The notes: generated from the letters alone by a model not told the origin. Positions 1 through 10,100 are shown, counted from the stretch's first letter. The stretch is DNA of 16,094 nucleotides from Candidatus Thorarchaeota archaeon (GCA_016840965.1 JAEORI010000133.1:1-16094); one strand, 5' to 3'. Made by a program: numbers and translations.

Positions 1-1
1 C

Positions 2-262
2 GGTGATTTTGAAGCTTGGAAAGATCTTCCCAACTTTAATATGAGCCCAGGGAAGAGTCCAGTCATTGCGTTTAATAGAGGATTCCTCAGATTTCCTGGA
101 ATGGAAACATTCTTGTTCAGGTCTCCATTGATGTGGCTCCCCACACAGCTCTCTGGCCTATATCATGATGGAATCTGGCTTCCACTTAAGGGCAAGAAAT
201 GGGTAAAATGGTTCCTTGAAGAAACTGAATGGGGTAAACTCTGGAAATCATATTCAGAATGA
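2..262 (+). CDS. C-terminal fragment of an unidentified protein (5' end outside window)
   Basis: The frame is open from the left edge and ends at TGA 260-262, giving the last 86 residues of a longer protein. An in-frame ATG at 41 is unlikely to be the true start because the frame continues upstream and no ribosome binding site precedes it. The segment is rich in aromatic residues and ends with a Tyr-His-Asp pair, a WLPLKGKKW stretch and a TEWGKLW motif near the C-terminus. This resembles from memory the C-terminal end of some DUF362 proteins, but the match is weak and I do not assign a function. No membrane segment or catalytic motif is visible. It lies 23 nt upstream of the UbiA-family gene on the same strand, so the two are probably co-transcribed. 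Confidence 0.65.
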   Translation, partial: GDFEAWKDLPNFNMSPGKSPVIAFNRGFLRFPGMETFLFRSPLMWLPTQLSGLYHDGIWLPLKGKKWVKWFLEETEWGKLWKSYSE

Positions 263-271
263 ACAGTTGTT

Positions 272-276
272 AGGAG
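272..276 (+). promoter_or_regulatory. Shine-Dalgarno site of the UbiA-family gene
   Basis: AGGAG lies 9 nt before the ATG at 286 and supports that start. It sits in the 23-nt gap after the preceding gene. Confidence 0.6.
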
Positions 277-285
277 AACGCGAAA

Positions 286-1239
286 ATGGGATATTACGAA
301 TATCTTAAGCTGATGCGACCGCACCAATGGTACAAGAATATTCTCATTTTTCTACCAGTCGTGTTCGGTAGAGTGCAGAATTTTGAGGTATGGTTTGATT
401 TTGTCATCAGAAGTATGCCTGAGCTTATGTTTGGATTTGGAATTCTCTGTGCAGTTTCAAGTGCAGGATATATTTTCAATGACATTGTGGATCTCGAAAA
501 AGATGCCGCTCACCCTGAAAAAAGACAGCGACCCTTGCCATCTGGTCGTGCCTCTAGATCAACCGCTAGAGCATTAGCAGGTGTGTTGCTTATAGGTGGT
601 CTTGTTCTGTCATGGGCTCAACACGCAGGATTCTTTTTGATGGTGGTACTATATATCATAAACAGTCAGTTGTATAACTGGAAATTGCGTAATTTCGCGA
701 TTATTGATGTCTGTGTGATAGCTGTTGGATTCATAATAAGAGCAATTGCTGGTACATTTCTAATCAATCAACCATTCACTTCGTGGTTGGTTATTGGAGT
801 ATTCTTCGTGGCTCTTGTTCTTGGATTCGGAAAACGTGTGAATGAGCTTCAATTGCTTGGTCAAGATGCATCATTGCATAAACCAGTGTTTACACAATAT
901 ACTGAGGCAATGCTGAATCATGGAATCTCGATGTCAGCGACTTGGGTAGTCCTATTCTACGCGATATACTGTTATGCTAATTATCAAACGGTGTTGGACA
1001 CTCAACCGGTCATAATAACTGTTCCAATAGTTGCAGGTATAGTTTTGAGATATGTGTATTTAGTGTTCTCTGAAAGTGATGTTGGTAGGAAACCTCACTT
1101 GGCGTTTAAAGATAAAGGAATTCTGCTAGGTAGTATTCTATTCTTCATAACATTACTCATTACATTGTTCTTCTTTGTTGGAATTCACGATTTCCTGCTT
1201 GAGCTCTTCCCTCCGCTATTCCCACCAATCATTCCATGA
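286..1239 (+). CDS. UbiA-family prenyltransferase, polyprenyl-phosphate phosphoribosyltransferase-like
   Basis: This 317-residue integral membrane protein has about eight or nine hydrophobic segments. The first UbiA motif is at residues 65-73 (N65-D66-x2-D69-x3-D73), followed by H76-P77, K79-R80, R82-P83 and G87, which bind Mg2+ and the diphosphate of the substrate. The N-terminal RPHQWYKN (11-18) and the second cytoplasmic loop with G182-K183-R184, E187 and Y205-T206 match the branch containing decaprenyl-phosphate phosphoribosyltransferase (mycobacterial Rv3806c), rather than the archaeal lipid enzyme DGGGP synthase. That branch transfers phosphoribose from PRPP to a polyprenyl phosphate, giving a lipid-linked pentose phosphate. 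Family membership is seen in the sequence; the exact substrate is inferred. A PHP phosphoesterase and a flippase-like protein follow directly, which fits lipid-linked sugar metabolism. Another prenyl acceptor remains possible. Confidence 0.88.
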   Translation: MGYYEYLKLMRPHQWYKNILIFLPVVFGRVQNFEVWFDFVIRSMPELMFGFGILCAVSSAGYIFNDIVDLEKDAAHPEKRQRPLPSGRASRSTARALAGVLLIGGLVLSWAQHAGFFLMVVLYIINSQLYNWKLRNFAIIDVCVIAVGFIIRAIAGTFLINQPFTSWLVIGVFFVALVLGFGKRVNELQLLGQDASLHKPVFTQYTEAMLNHGISMSATWVVLFYAIYCYANYQTVLDTQPVIITVPIVAGIVLRYVYLVFSESDVGRKPHLAFKDKGILLGSILFFITLLITLFFFVGIHDFLLELFPPLFPPIIP

Positions 1240-1241
1240 TA

Positions 1242-1247
1242 GGGTGA
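1242..1247 (+). promoter_or_regulatory. Shine-Dalgarno site deciding the PHP gene start
   Basis: GGGTGA ends 5 nt before a TTG codon at 1253. It favours that TTG over the in-frame GTG at 1244, which lies inside the site, and over the ATG at 1175, which lies inside the upstream gene. Confidence 0.5.
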
Positions 1248-1252
1248 ATATC

Positions 1253-1933
1253 TTGAGTTCGAGACTATCAGCTTTCGATCTACACATGCATACTATTCAC
1301 TCCATCGATGGAATGCAGAATCCACACACACTGTTCAAACTCATGAAGAAAAAAGGACTCAGGGGCCTTGCACCAACAGAACATTGGCGAGCAGCGACAC
1401 TCAAAATAATTGAACGAGATGGTAAATTCATTATTCCAGCTTGCGAATACAAAACAACTGACTATGGCGAGGTAATAGGACTCTTTGTTTCTGAGCATAT
1501 TGAAAACAGATCCTTCGAAGAGATAGCAGAGGATATACATGATTGCAACGGACTAGTTGTTCTCCCTCATCCAAGAGACCCCTTACGCAAATATACAGCT
1601 TTGAGAAAGGGTCTTCCAGACAGTATCATTATGAAACAAGTTGATCTTATAGAGGGGATTAACTCGAGATGCATATTGAATATCTTCAATAAACAAGCAC
1701 AAAGACTAGCAAAAAGATTAGAAAAGCCAATGACAGCAGGTAGCGATGGACACACTTACTTGGAAATTGGAAATGCGAAGACTTGGCTACAGGATATAGA
1801 AACAGCAGATGATATCTATGAAGAATTGAAACGAGGCAGGACCCAGATAACAGGACATCCCTCAATGTTCTTGCTACATGTCCCAACAATGCTATGGCAG
1901 AGAGTCAGGAAGGTTGCATATGACAGCTGGTGA
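1253..1933 (+). CDS. PHP-domain metal-dependent phosphoesterase
   Basis: From the TTG at 1253 the protein has 226 residues. It shows the ordered metal-binding motifs of the PHP superfamily (histidinol-phosphatase/PolIII-type phosphoesterases): H11-x-H13, T42-E43-H44 where TDH is usual, E65, H106-P107, E134 with N137, and GSDGH at 163-167 followed by EIGNA. These would hold two or three metal ions for phosphate ester hydrolysis. It looks soluble and single-domain, with no signal peptide. The gene starts 13 nt after the UbiA-family stop and overlaps the next gene by 14 nt. In mycobacteria the step after phosphoribosyl transfer is removal of the 5-phosphate by a PAP2-type enzyme; I infer that this PHP protein could fill that role. 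It could instead be a general nucleoside or sugar phosphatase. The start is uncertain: GTG at 1244 is the alternative. Confidence 0.83.
   Translation: MSSRLSAFDLHMHTIHSIDGMQNPHTLFKLMKKKGLRGLAPTEHWRAATLKIIERDGKFIIPACEYKTTDYGEVIGLFVSEHIENRSFEEIAEDIHDCNGLVVLPHPRDPLRKYTALRKGLPDSIIMKQVDLIEGINSRCILNIFNKQAQRLAKRLEKPMTAGSDGHTYLEIGNAKTWLQDIETADDIYEELKRGRTQITGHPSMFLLHVPTMLWQRVRKVAYDSW
1908..1913 (+). promoter_or_regulatory. Shine-Dalgarno site of the flippase-like gene
   Basis: GGAAGG lies 6 nt before the ATG at 1920, inside the end of the PHP gene. It supports 1920 over the in-frame ATG at 1878, which has no such site. Confidence 0.5.
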
Positions 1934-2936
1934 AGATACTCGACCAAACATGAATCAATCTATGATTAGTACTCAGAAGGTTATTGCATTTGTAATCTTT
2001 AGTGTCGTAGTTTTCGCAGCCGTCGGACTTTATGGTCAATTAGATGCGGTTGCTATTGCCTTAGCATCGATTGAATGGTGGTGGGTTCTTCCTGCCATGA
2101 TGGGTCTATCATTTTTGAATTACATTATTCGGTATGTGAAGTGGCAATATTATCTGAACAGGATTGAAGTTCATCTTTCACACAAAGATAGTTTCAGCGT
2201 TTTTCTTGCAGGATTTACTCTCACAACGACTCCTGGAAAGATTGGCGAAGCAATTAAGGGATATTTTATTCGGGATATAGATGGAACTCCTATTGCGAAA
2301 ACGGTACCAGTTGTTGTTTCAGAACGCATAACGGATCTATTAGCATTAGTACTTCTTGCGATGATTGGTTTTGGCATAGGAGTCAACACAGGAGATCAAC
2401 TTCTTTCAGTTCTCATGCTGGGCGGTGTTGTCTTTGTTGCCGCTATTGTATTGAGTCAGAGAACATTCTACCAAAAAATACTCAAACGGTTCACATCAAT
2501 CGGACCATTAAAACGATTCCAAGATAGCTTTGATGATGTCGAACATACTATGGCAATGACTCTAGGTCCAAAGCCTTTAGTCTTAAGCACAGCAGTTAGC
2601 ATACCTGGTTGGTTTATGGAGTGCCTTGAGCTTTGGCTACTACTGAGTCTATTGACAGCAACTCCAATATCATTAGTACTATTGCTACAAGCAACATTTG
2701 TCCACGCTGCAGCTTCAATTATTGGAGCTGTGTCTTTTCTCCCAGGAGGGGTAGGGACATATGAAATCACTTCTGTTGCTTTGATAACATTTCTTCTAGG
2801 AATCCAAGCTTCCTTAGCAAGTGCTGCAACAATTCTGATTCGTGTCGTAACTTTGTGGTTTAGTGTGATTGTAGGATTTATTGCTCTAGGTATAGTGACT
2901 AGAAGAACTCGGAAACGTTCAGTGATTAACGAGTAA
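1920..2936 (+). CDS. UPF0104/LPG-synthase-TM-family membrane protein, possible lipid-linked sugar flippase
   Basis: The chosen start gives 338 residues, near the usual length of the stand-alone family. Hydrophobic segments begin at about residue 20 and continue to about 325; the C-terminus is basic. Family signatures are R71 and W75 in the first loop, a PGKIGE motif at 105-110 followed by K114, an SER-x2-D motif at 134-139, and PGGVGTYE at 275-282 near the C-terminal helices. Relatives include the membrane domain of bacterial MprF, which flips aminoacylated lipids, and the membrane part of haloarchaeal AglD. Placement after a polyprenyl-phosphate transferase and a phosphoesterase suggests it moves or handles the lipid-linked product. 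That role is inferred. The PHP stop overlaps its start by 14 nt, and its last 11 nt overlap the end of the tyrosyl-tRNA synthetase gene on the other strand. Confidence 0.85.
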   Translation: MTAGEDTRPNMNQSMISTQKVIAFVIFSVVVFAAVGLYGQLDAVAIALASIEWWWVLPAMMGLSFLNYIIRYVKWQYYLNRIEVHLSHKDSFSVFLAGFTLTTTPGKIGEAIKGYFIRDIDGTPIAKTVPVVVSERITDLLALVLLAMIGFGIGVNTGDQLLSVLMLGGVVFVAAIVLSQRTFYQKILKRFTSIGPLKRFQDSFDDVEHTMAMTLGPKPLVLSTAVSIPGWFMECLELWLLLSLLTATPISLVLLLQATFVHAAASIIGAVSFLPGGVGTYEITSVALITFLLGIQASLASAATILIRVVTLWFSVIVGFIALGIVTRRTRKRSVINE

Positions 2937-4014
2937 CCTGATAACTTTTAACGAGCTCAAGCAATTCTCTTGCGCTTTGCTTCTTCTCGAAATGATCCCG
3001 AAGAGGTTTTACCATCTTGTCGATGTATAATATCATAGCATTCTTCAAATCCAACGGATGAAGGTTTCCGGAAATGTAGCTCTTCTCTAATGCTCTGTAG
3101 TTTTTGAACTCTAGGTCTCCACCAAATTTTGGTTTGCGTTCCACTTTCATTGATTCAAATGTTCTGAATACTAGATGCTTAGCATAATCAAGGAGTGGAT
3201 TACCCTTAACTTCCTTTGGCGGACAGTAGGCAGCCATTATCTTTTTTCTTATCTCATCCTCTGAGTCATGGATAAAGATACTTGAAGACGGTTTACTCTT
3301 GCTCATTTTCGTCTGAATCATATGCAAGTCACGTCCCGCTTCATCAAGTCCCTCAGGTTCTATCGATCCCTCGAGATTGATCAGCATATGATGACTGATA
3401 ACAACAGGTTTCCAAAGACCGATCTTCGGTCCAACCTCCCTTGCTAGCATATTTGCTCTTCTTTGGTCTAGTCCGAGTTGTGTTATGTCTGCTTCTAGAT
3501 GAAATATGTCTGAAACTTGCATCACAGGATAGAAATATTGAGCTACTTCCGACATTTCCCCCTCTCGTCGTCCCATTATTGTCAGTGCTCGAGTTGCTCT
3601 AGCTACAGTGGTAGCCTTTGCAATCCTAACAACTCGTTCCCAGTATTCGATAGAATCCATGGCATCAGATGCAAAGAGGTATTCTACTTTTTCACTGGGG
3701 ACACCTGCTGCTTTCCAGACCTCAATAAAATACTCTCCTGTGGCCTTTATTTTATCTAGGTCTCCACCCATCTTGTTGTTTATCCATGCAAACCAGTCTG
3801 CAAGCCAAATCTTGAATCTAATTCCAGCTTTTATTAAATCCTTTAGGAGAAGAGGCCTAAACACTCCGAAAGCAAGGTGTGCTAATCCTGATGGTTCAAA
3901 ACCGTCATAAGCAATAGGATTAGATTTCTCTTCCAAGAGCTTTCTTAGCTCTGGCATTGTGACGACTTCTTCTCCAATGCTGGCTACCAGCTTGATTCTT
4001 TCTTCAAGATTCAT
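2926..4014 (-). CDS. tyrS: tyrosyl-tRNA synthetase, archaeal/eukaryotic type
   Basis: This 362-residue class I aminoacyl-tRNA synthetase attaches tyrosine to tRNA-Tyr in the cytoplasm. The HIGH-like motif reads HLAFG at 46-50 and the second signature is a perfect KMSKS at 236-240. By comparison with the Methanocaldococcus jannaschii enzyme, tyrosine-binding residues are Y36 (in YDGFEPSG), Y162, Q166, D169 and Q184 (in LDQRRA), all present. The HLAFG variant and the ADWFAWINN segment fit the longer archaeal subtype, which exceeds the about 306 residues of the M. jannaschii protein. Translation starts at ATG 4012-4014. I see no Shine-Dalgarno sequence upstream, so it may be read from a leaderless or short-leader transcript. 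It follows the giant-gene operon on the same strand after 102 nt. Confidence 0.97.
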   Translation of the reverse strand: MNLEERIKLVASIGEEVVTMPELRKLLEEKSNPIAYDGFEPSGLAHLAFGVFRPLLLKDLIKAGIRFKIWLADWFAWINNKMGGDLDKIKATGEYFIEVWKAAGVPSEKVEYLFASDAMDSIEYWERVVRIAKATTVARATRALTIMGRREGEMSEVAQYFYPVMQVSDIFHLEADITQLGLDQRRANMLAREVGPKIGLWKPVVISHHMLINLEGSIEPEGLDEAGRDLHMIQTKMSKSKPSSSIFIHDSEDEIRKKIMAAYCPPKEVKGNPLLDYAKHLVFRTFESMKVERKPKFGGDLEFKNYRALEKSYISGNLHPLDLKNAMILYIDKMVKPLRDHFEKKQSARELLELVKSYQVTR

Positions 4015-4116
4015 GATATCTTGGAAATCATGATACTCACTTAACTATTCCCCAAGATAATAGCGAAAATGCTTGGAACCAACTGACAAATTACCAGAAG
4101 GTCCCAAGTATGGAAA
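4015..4116 (-). other. Intergenic region before tyrS, possible weak promoter
   Basis: This is the only gap above 25 nt in the window. On the - strand it contains two AT-rich stretches that could be weak TATA-like elements: CGCTATTATC (4056-4065) and AATAGTTAA (4041-4049), about 40-50 and 27-35 nt before the tyrS ATG. Neither is a strong archaeal TATA box. No convincing hairpin or T-tract terminator for the giant gene is visible; only a 5-bp CCAAG/CTTGG pair with a long loop. Confidence 0.25.
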
Positions 4117-7100
4117 CTAATCAAGATCGATACCAAGGCTATTCAGAAGAGCATCAAGATCCGCTTTCGAGAGACTCTTTGCCTCTTCGAGGATGACGTC
4201 AATCTCGTCAACAGCCATTCCTTTCTTGATGAGTTTCTGTCGTAAATCATCTAACTCCTCAGGTCTCTGAGCGAGAGGAACCTCCTCAAGTGGAAGCTCA
4301 CGTGTCGGAGGCATAGCTAACACATCAGCACGACGAGCTTTTTCTTGGTCAATAACCTCTTTGAGAAAGCCTGGACGTTCGCTAGCTTTCATTCTAGCGA
4401 GATCAGCCCTAAATGCATCAATCTCTGCAGCCCCAAGACCTGTAATAGCAGCGAGCTCCTCAAGTAATTCATTGACTTCGGGAACTGTTGTTTCAATCGG
4501 ATATTCAGCAATCTCACTCGGGTCTTTAGAGAGTTTCATTGAACGGATTTCTTCATTCACTATCACCATTGCCATATCCCTTCTGCCCGGAACACGGGGA
4601 GCTTTGGGAACTCGGCCTCTCGCAAGAGCTCGAATCATTCTGGTCATTTGTCTGATTTGCTTCGGTACGCTCCATACTTTCACATATGCAACAATAAGTA
4701 ATGCGATGAGAATCAGAGCAGACCCACCACCAATTGCCAACGCCTGTTGGAACTGTTGCTGCGGAGATATGTCAGACTTGATTGTTAATATGAATTGCCG
4801 AGACTCATAATTATCCATTTGGAATACTATTGTGACAATGAAAGTCTTCTGACCTTCTGCTCTAAACCAAAGTGTATATGTGCCATCTTCATCAAGGGTT
4901 TGGCTCACCAGATAGGTGATGTTTTGAGAAATATCCGATACTACGAGGTTAGCGTTAGAAATGCCAACTTGATGATCAAGATCAAAGTATGTGATAACAA
5001 CCGAGAAAGTCTCGCCTGGAGAGGTATAAACAGTATCATTAGAATAAAGAAGCACAGTGTGAATTGGTCTAACCATGACTTCTAGATGAAGCGGTGCAAT
5101 AGTGTACTTAGTCGTTTCAAATGCGATATCAAAGATATATGTCCCATAGGGTAGGTCTCCAGCTAAATTAAGTGCATATGAACCATTGAGCAAAAGTTGG
5201 AGCTCTATGGCTCCCAGTTGGGTCGAATAGGCAGTTCCAATCACATCAATGATTAATGAGTTGTCTAAGAGACTCGTGACATTGTATAGAATACTAATTT
5301 CATCGTTTATTGGAATCGAGCACTCTGTCGGACCAAAAATTTGGGCCGGAGTTGCATATACTTCGATTTTGGCTGTAACAGTTCGAGATGTGTAATTTGT
5401 TCGTGAAAATCGAACAACCAGATCATAAAGCCCAGGATTCTCGATATCAATCAGTACAGTAATCTCATATGACCCGTTAGGATGAGAGGTGACAAGAACA
5501 TTACTGCCTTCCCAACTTGTTATTACATTGGCTCCAATAATGAGAGAATTATGCTGAGTATCATTGTAATAGAACAAGTAGGATACTGTATCACCATAAT
5601 ACCCACTCTGTAGGATAGGTGTTGCGAATGCTTGTGTGGGAATTGGTAAGATAGTGATAACGATTGATTTGATTGCTGTTGCATACCCAGCCTTTACTCC
5701 AACCATCCTGAGATAGATGGATTGAGATGCCAATGAACTTACATCAATGGTAGCTACATATGACCCATTTGATTCATCAATGAAAGATCCGCTTAGACTT
5801 CCCAGGGTGTAGGTAACAGCAGCTCCAGAAATCAGAACACCGTGGTAAGTGTCATTAAAGACAGCTCGCAACCACAATGTATCTCCGAAGAAAACATAAC
5901 GAATAGTAGTCCCATCTATCAAAGCGATAGTGGTTGGGATTGGGACTATGTTGATATCAATGTCAGTTTCAATGAACTGCAGATTAGTAATAACAGCTCT
6001 GATAGTTACAGGATAGTGACCAACTGCAAAACCTGTAACATCCACCGATCCTGTATACCAGCCTGAAACACCAGTGGGAGTCATACTAAATACTGATCCA
6101 TTCCACTCCATTGTGACAGCCGCACCAGTGACTGGGGCATTTGTAATTGTATTATTTAGGAATACTTCGAAGTCGATGACAGTATTAATCACAGCAGTAT
6201 ATGTTGATTGATATGGGATGATTTGGCCCGGAGCTTTTGAAACCACCATTGTGAATGATTTCTGTCTAGTCTGGTAGAATTCACGAGATGCTGTGATTTG
6301 TGGACTGTAAATACCAAAATCTGAATCAGAGGTGTCGAGAAGTAGATAATAGAATCCATTTCCAACGTCAATGAAGGAATAGAGCTCTCCATTCCAGAGA
6401 AGGCTTGAGGTGAATCCCTCAACAAATGTCATGTAGAAGGGCTCTTGAATCCAGAAGCTGATATTGAGAATTTCACCCCAGTCTGCATAATAGGTTGATT
6501 TGGTAAGGACAATCTGAACTAGTTGCGCACCAGGTTGAACAGTAACTAAAGCTTGGGCAGTTTGGAAATAGGACTTCATAGCAGTCACTGTGAAAATGTA
6601 TTGCTGAGCAAGAAGACCAATAGTTTCCAGAGTGACTGAATAGGTCCCTTCGCCTGTTTCATTCCAATAGAATGAATTACCTGTTATAGCTGTCCAATCA
6701 GAATCGATTATTGCTCCTTCGAGAAAAGCATCGTGGTCAAAATCAATCAATGTCAAAACAACAATGATTGGAATACCAATAGCTGTTGAACCAGCAGGCG
6801 GTGCTTCTGCTATCAATGATGTCTGAACCAGTCGTATCTGAGCTCGAATGTTCAATGCATCTCGATTTGAGTAGAATGGTACACCACTCCATGTAAATGA
6901 GATATTGAAGTATACTGAACCTGCTGACCCAAATACAGTAGTATTGACGAGAAGCCGATATCCGCCATTCCCCAGCCTAATGACTTGATATTCTGAGGTT
7001 GACCAATTGTAGCTAGATAGTGTCACCATTGCCCCGTCTATGCCGCTTCCAGTCAGATAATCTTTGAATTGTAGATTAATTGTAATATTGTCAAAGTAAG

Positions 7101-10100
7101 GAGTTTCTTCCACAAGCGGGAATAAAATGACTGTTGAACGAGAGGTAGTTGTTGCTTGAGTTACTGTGTTCCTATCAGCGTAAAAGGGAGACCCAGAACT
7201 CCAATCAATAGACAACTGAATCTCATGACTTGATACAAGATTGAGTGCATCAAGTATAGTTGAGTTGAAACTAATCTGATAGTATGATCCGAAATTATTC
7301 AGACGATACCAGCTTGAAGTAATCAGGGTATGGGATGGCCCATGACTAAGAGTAATTTGACTCTTGCCAATAGTGATGAACGACTTAGTCAAAAAGTCCT
7401 CAAAAACAAAACTGAATGTGACATTTTCTAGGAATGGAGTATTTCCTGGAGTCTTGATGATTCGTATCTGTGTAGGACGCTCAACAACATTTGCGGATAT
7501 TGTTCTTAGTGAAGAGCGATAGTATGGCGCTCCGCTAAATGAAACAGATACATTAAGTTTGTAGTTACCTGGAGGACCAAGAGCAGATGTGTCGACTTCA
7601 ATCAGGTATTCACCAAGACCATTATCAGTAACCCAATAATCCACTCCAAGCACGAGAATCAACGGGTCACTTGTGACCTGTACTGTTGCTCCAGGGATTC
7701 CTGTTCCTGTTGTATCATCACTGTATGTGATTGTAAATGTAAGCATTGTTAGATATGGTGCATTGTCTGGGCTTTCATATCCGATCTGGGTTGACCGTTC
7801 AAGAACTGTAAATGCAAAGTACTCAAAGGCGTCACTTACAAATGAAGCGCCAGTGTAGAGGATGCTAGCATTGATGTAATATAGAGATGGAGCTCCGAGA
7901 ATTGACGAATTGATGATAACTATGAAGTGACCGTCAACTGTTGGAGTTACAGTATAGTATTCAGGATCCACATCTAAAGTAAGTGTACCTGACATTCCGG
8001 ATGTACTTCCAGATATGAGATCTGTATATACAAACTCGATCGTGACATTGTTACCCCATTGACCAGGAGTAAATGGTAGATGCGTCAACTGAGAGCTTCG
8101 CAATAAGACAATTACGATAAATTGTTGGTTTTGGACATCTGTATAGAAAGGCACACCAGTCCAAGTTAGATTGAGATGTAACGTAATCTGTCCCACTCCA
8201 CCCAAGGTCGTGGTGTTGATAACTATGGTAAACTCCTTAGTAATTGTATTGAAGGAATATGACCAGTCGACACCTACTTCGTTGATGTTTATACTCAATG
8301 AAGGTGAATCAGCTATTTTCTTGGTTCGAATCGAATCAACAAAGGAAAACACTAGATTTGCATCTTCGCCATAGGATGTTGGAGGAACCTGGGTATAATC
8401 AATATAGGTGGGTCTTTCGAGAACCATTAGAAATACATTGATTGTTTGGTTCTCATAGAATGGTAAAGCTCCACTCTTCCATAGAAATGCAATCTCAACC
8501 TCGAACATTCCTACTCCTTCTAGATTGGTACTGTTCAGGTGGAAGCTATAATACACCGTTGGGCCGTTTATGAGGATTTTAATAAAGAAGTCATCGCCTG
8601 TAACAGGATTAGTACCAATTGGTGTGAAGGATACTGATACAGCACCTGTAGCATTCGAGATATAGGTTGAATTAACAAGATCATAGTACACTGCAGAGAA
8701 AGTGAAATTATCCAAGTAGTAAGTTGCAACAGGAGCAGTTTCCAGATAGAGATCTGTCTGTGTACCAACCAACCTGAATGAGGGATATAATAGCTTTGAC
8801 TGAAGCTTTTGAACAGGTCCAGTCCAACTAATTTGTATTGTAAAGTCTTTCCAACCAACTGTTGACCATTGTGATGTTGGAACGGTGATGTTGTAATGCC
8901 CTGCCCCCAAATCAGTGACTGCATATTTCAAAGAAGTAATACCAGGTGTTGTTACACTGATATGAATATAGCCAGAGCTATTATCTATGCCAGTACCAAG
9001 ATCAGTATCAAGATAGTAGACTAGTATGTAGGTATCAACACCGTAGAAAGTCTGTGATATTGGTTCATCAAGTGTAAACAAAGTTGTGTGAGACCTGACA
9101 GTTACTGTGATTTTGATAGTATGATTTTGCATCATTGAGCCTGAGAAAGTCACTTTAACAGTTGAACTCCCGAGAGGTGTTGAATCAGTTGTAAATATAG
9201 TCAGGACATACTTCCCAGGGGTTGTTTCAAGAATACTGTATGAACCAGTCCAATCGCATAAGATTGTATCATTCAAACCAGACAATGGAGTATTGTGGTC
9301 TGCATCAGTCCATGTGAAGGTCAATGAACGTGCTTCGCCAACTGGTATATTTACCACATTTTGTAAGTATGTTACTTTAGTGTAAAGTTCACGAACCTCA
9401 ACATAGAGTAGGTAACTCTGAGGTAGGATGAATGGAGCAGTTCCTGTAACCTCGACAACATAATCGCCCATGGCAGTAAATGTTGTATTCAACCAGAACA
9501 AGTAACTACCAGGAGAACCAGCTACAGGGGTAACGCTATAGTAGCTTGACCAGTTACAGTCAAGAGAACCTGTAATAATAGGGGATCCAAGATAGTCTTC
9601 AAAGCCCATCCTAAATGAACCATTATATCCGGAGGGTATTGACAGACCCGGAGAGTCTGGAGCTTCCAAGACAAGATTTCCATCAAAATTGAGGTTTATT
9701 GTAAGTACATCTTGAACTGAATCGAAGTGCGGGTGTGTCCATTCAATATTGAGCGCATATTGTCCTTTCTGAGGTAAATCTCCTGAATCAAGAGTAATGA
9801 GGTACTCTCCATTGCCTCCTTCTCCGAAGTATTTTGTACCCGTAGTCCAGTTATAGCTCATTTGTCCGCCTGAAACAGTTACTCCAGAAATATCAGCATC
9901 ATTAATTCGTATTCTGACCAAGAAAAGGTCAGGATAAGTAACATTGGTAATCCAAGTTGAAATAGCATCTGTTGGATTCAATAGAGTAGAAGTTGATGCA
10001 TGGATTATATTGAATGTTCGATGGAAGAATCCTGTTTTATTCCAATTGGAACCTCCAAAACTGTTGTTGCAGAAGGCCTGCACCAGCCATTCTCCAGCAG

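Noticed and set aside
1175..1252. Extended N-terminus for the PHP protein from ATG 1175
   Set aside because: It would overlap the UbiA gene by 65 nt and add non-homologous residues. The ribosome binding site at 1242-1247 favours TTG 1253.
1878..1919. Extended N-terminus for the flippase-like protein from ATG 1878
   Set aside because: No ribosome binding site precedes it, while GGAAGG sits at proper spacing before ATG 1920. The added residues are polar and not part of the family.
4046..4076. Possible terminator hairpin after the giant gene (CCAAG/CTTGG)
   Set aside because: The stem is only 5 bp with a long loop and no following T-tract on the - strand, so it is within chance.
4361..4810. 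149-residue open frame on the + strand, opposite the giant protein's tail and membrane segment
   Set aside because: It is antisense to a strongly conserved paralogous domain, its composition is a mirror of the Leu/Arg/Glu-rich tail, and no ribosome binding site or recognisable domain is seen.
8568..8924. 118-residue open frame on the - strand inside the giant gene
   Set aside because: It is an out-of-frame shadow of repeats 4-5. The repeat pattern exists only in the long frame.
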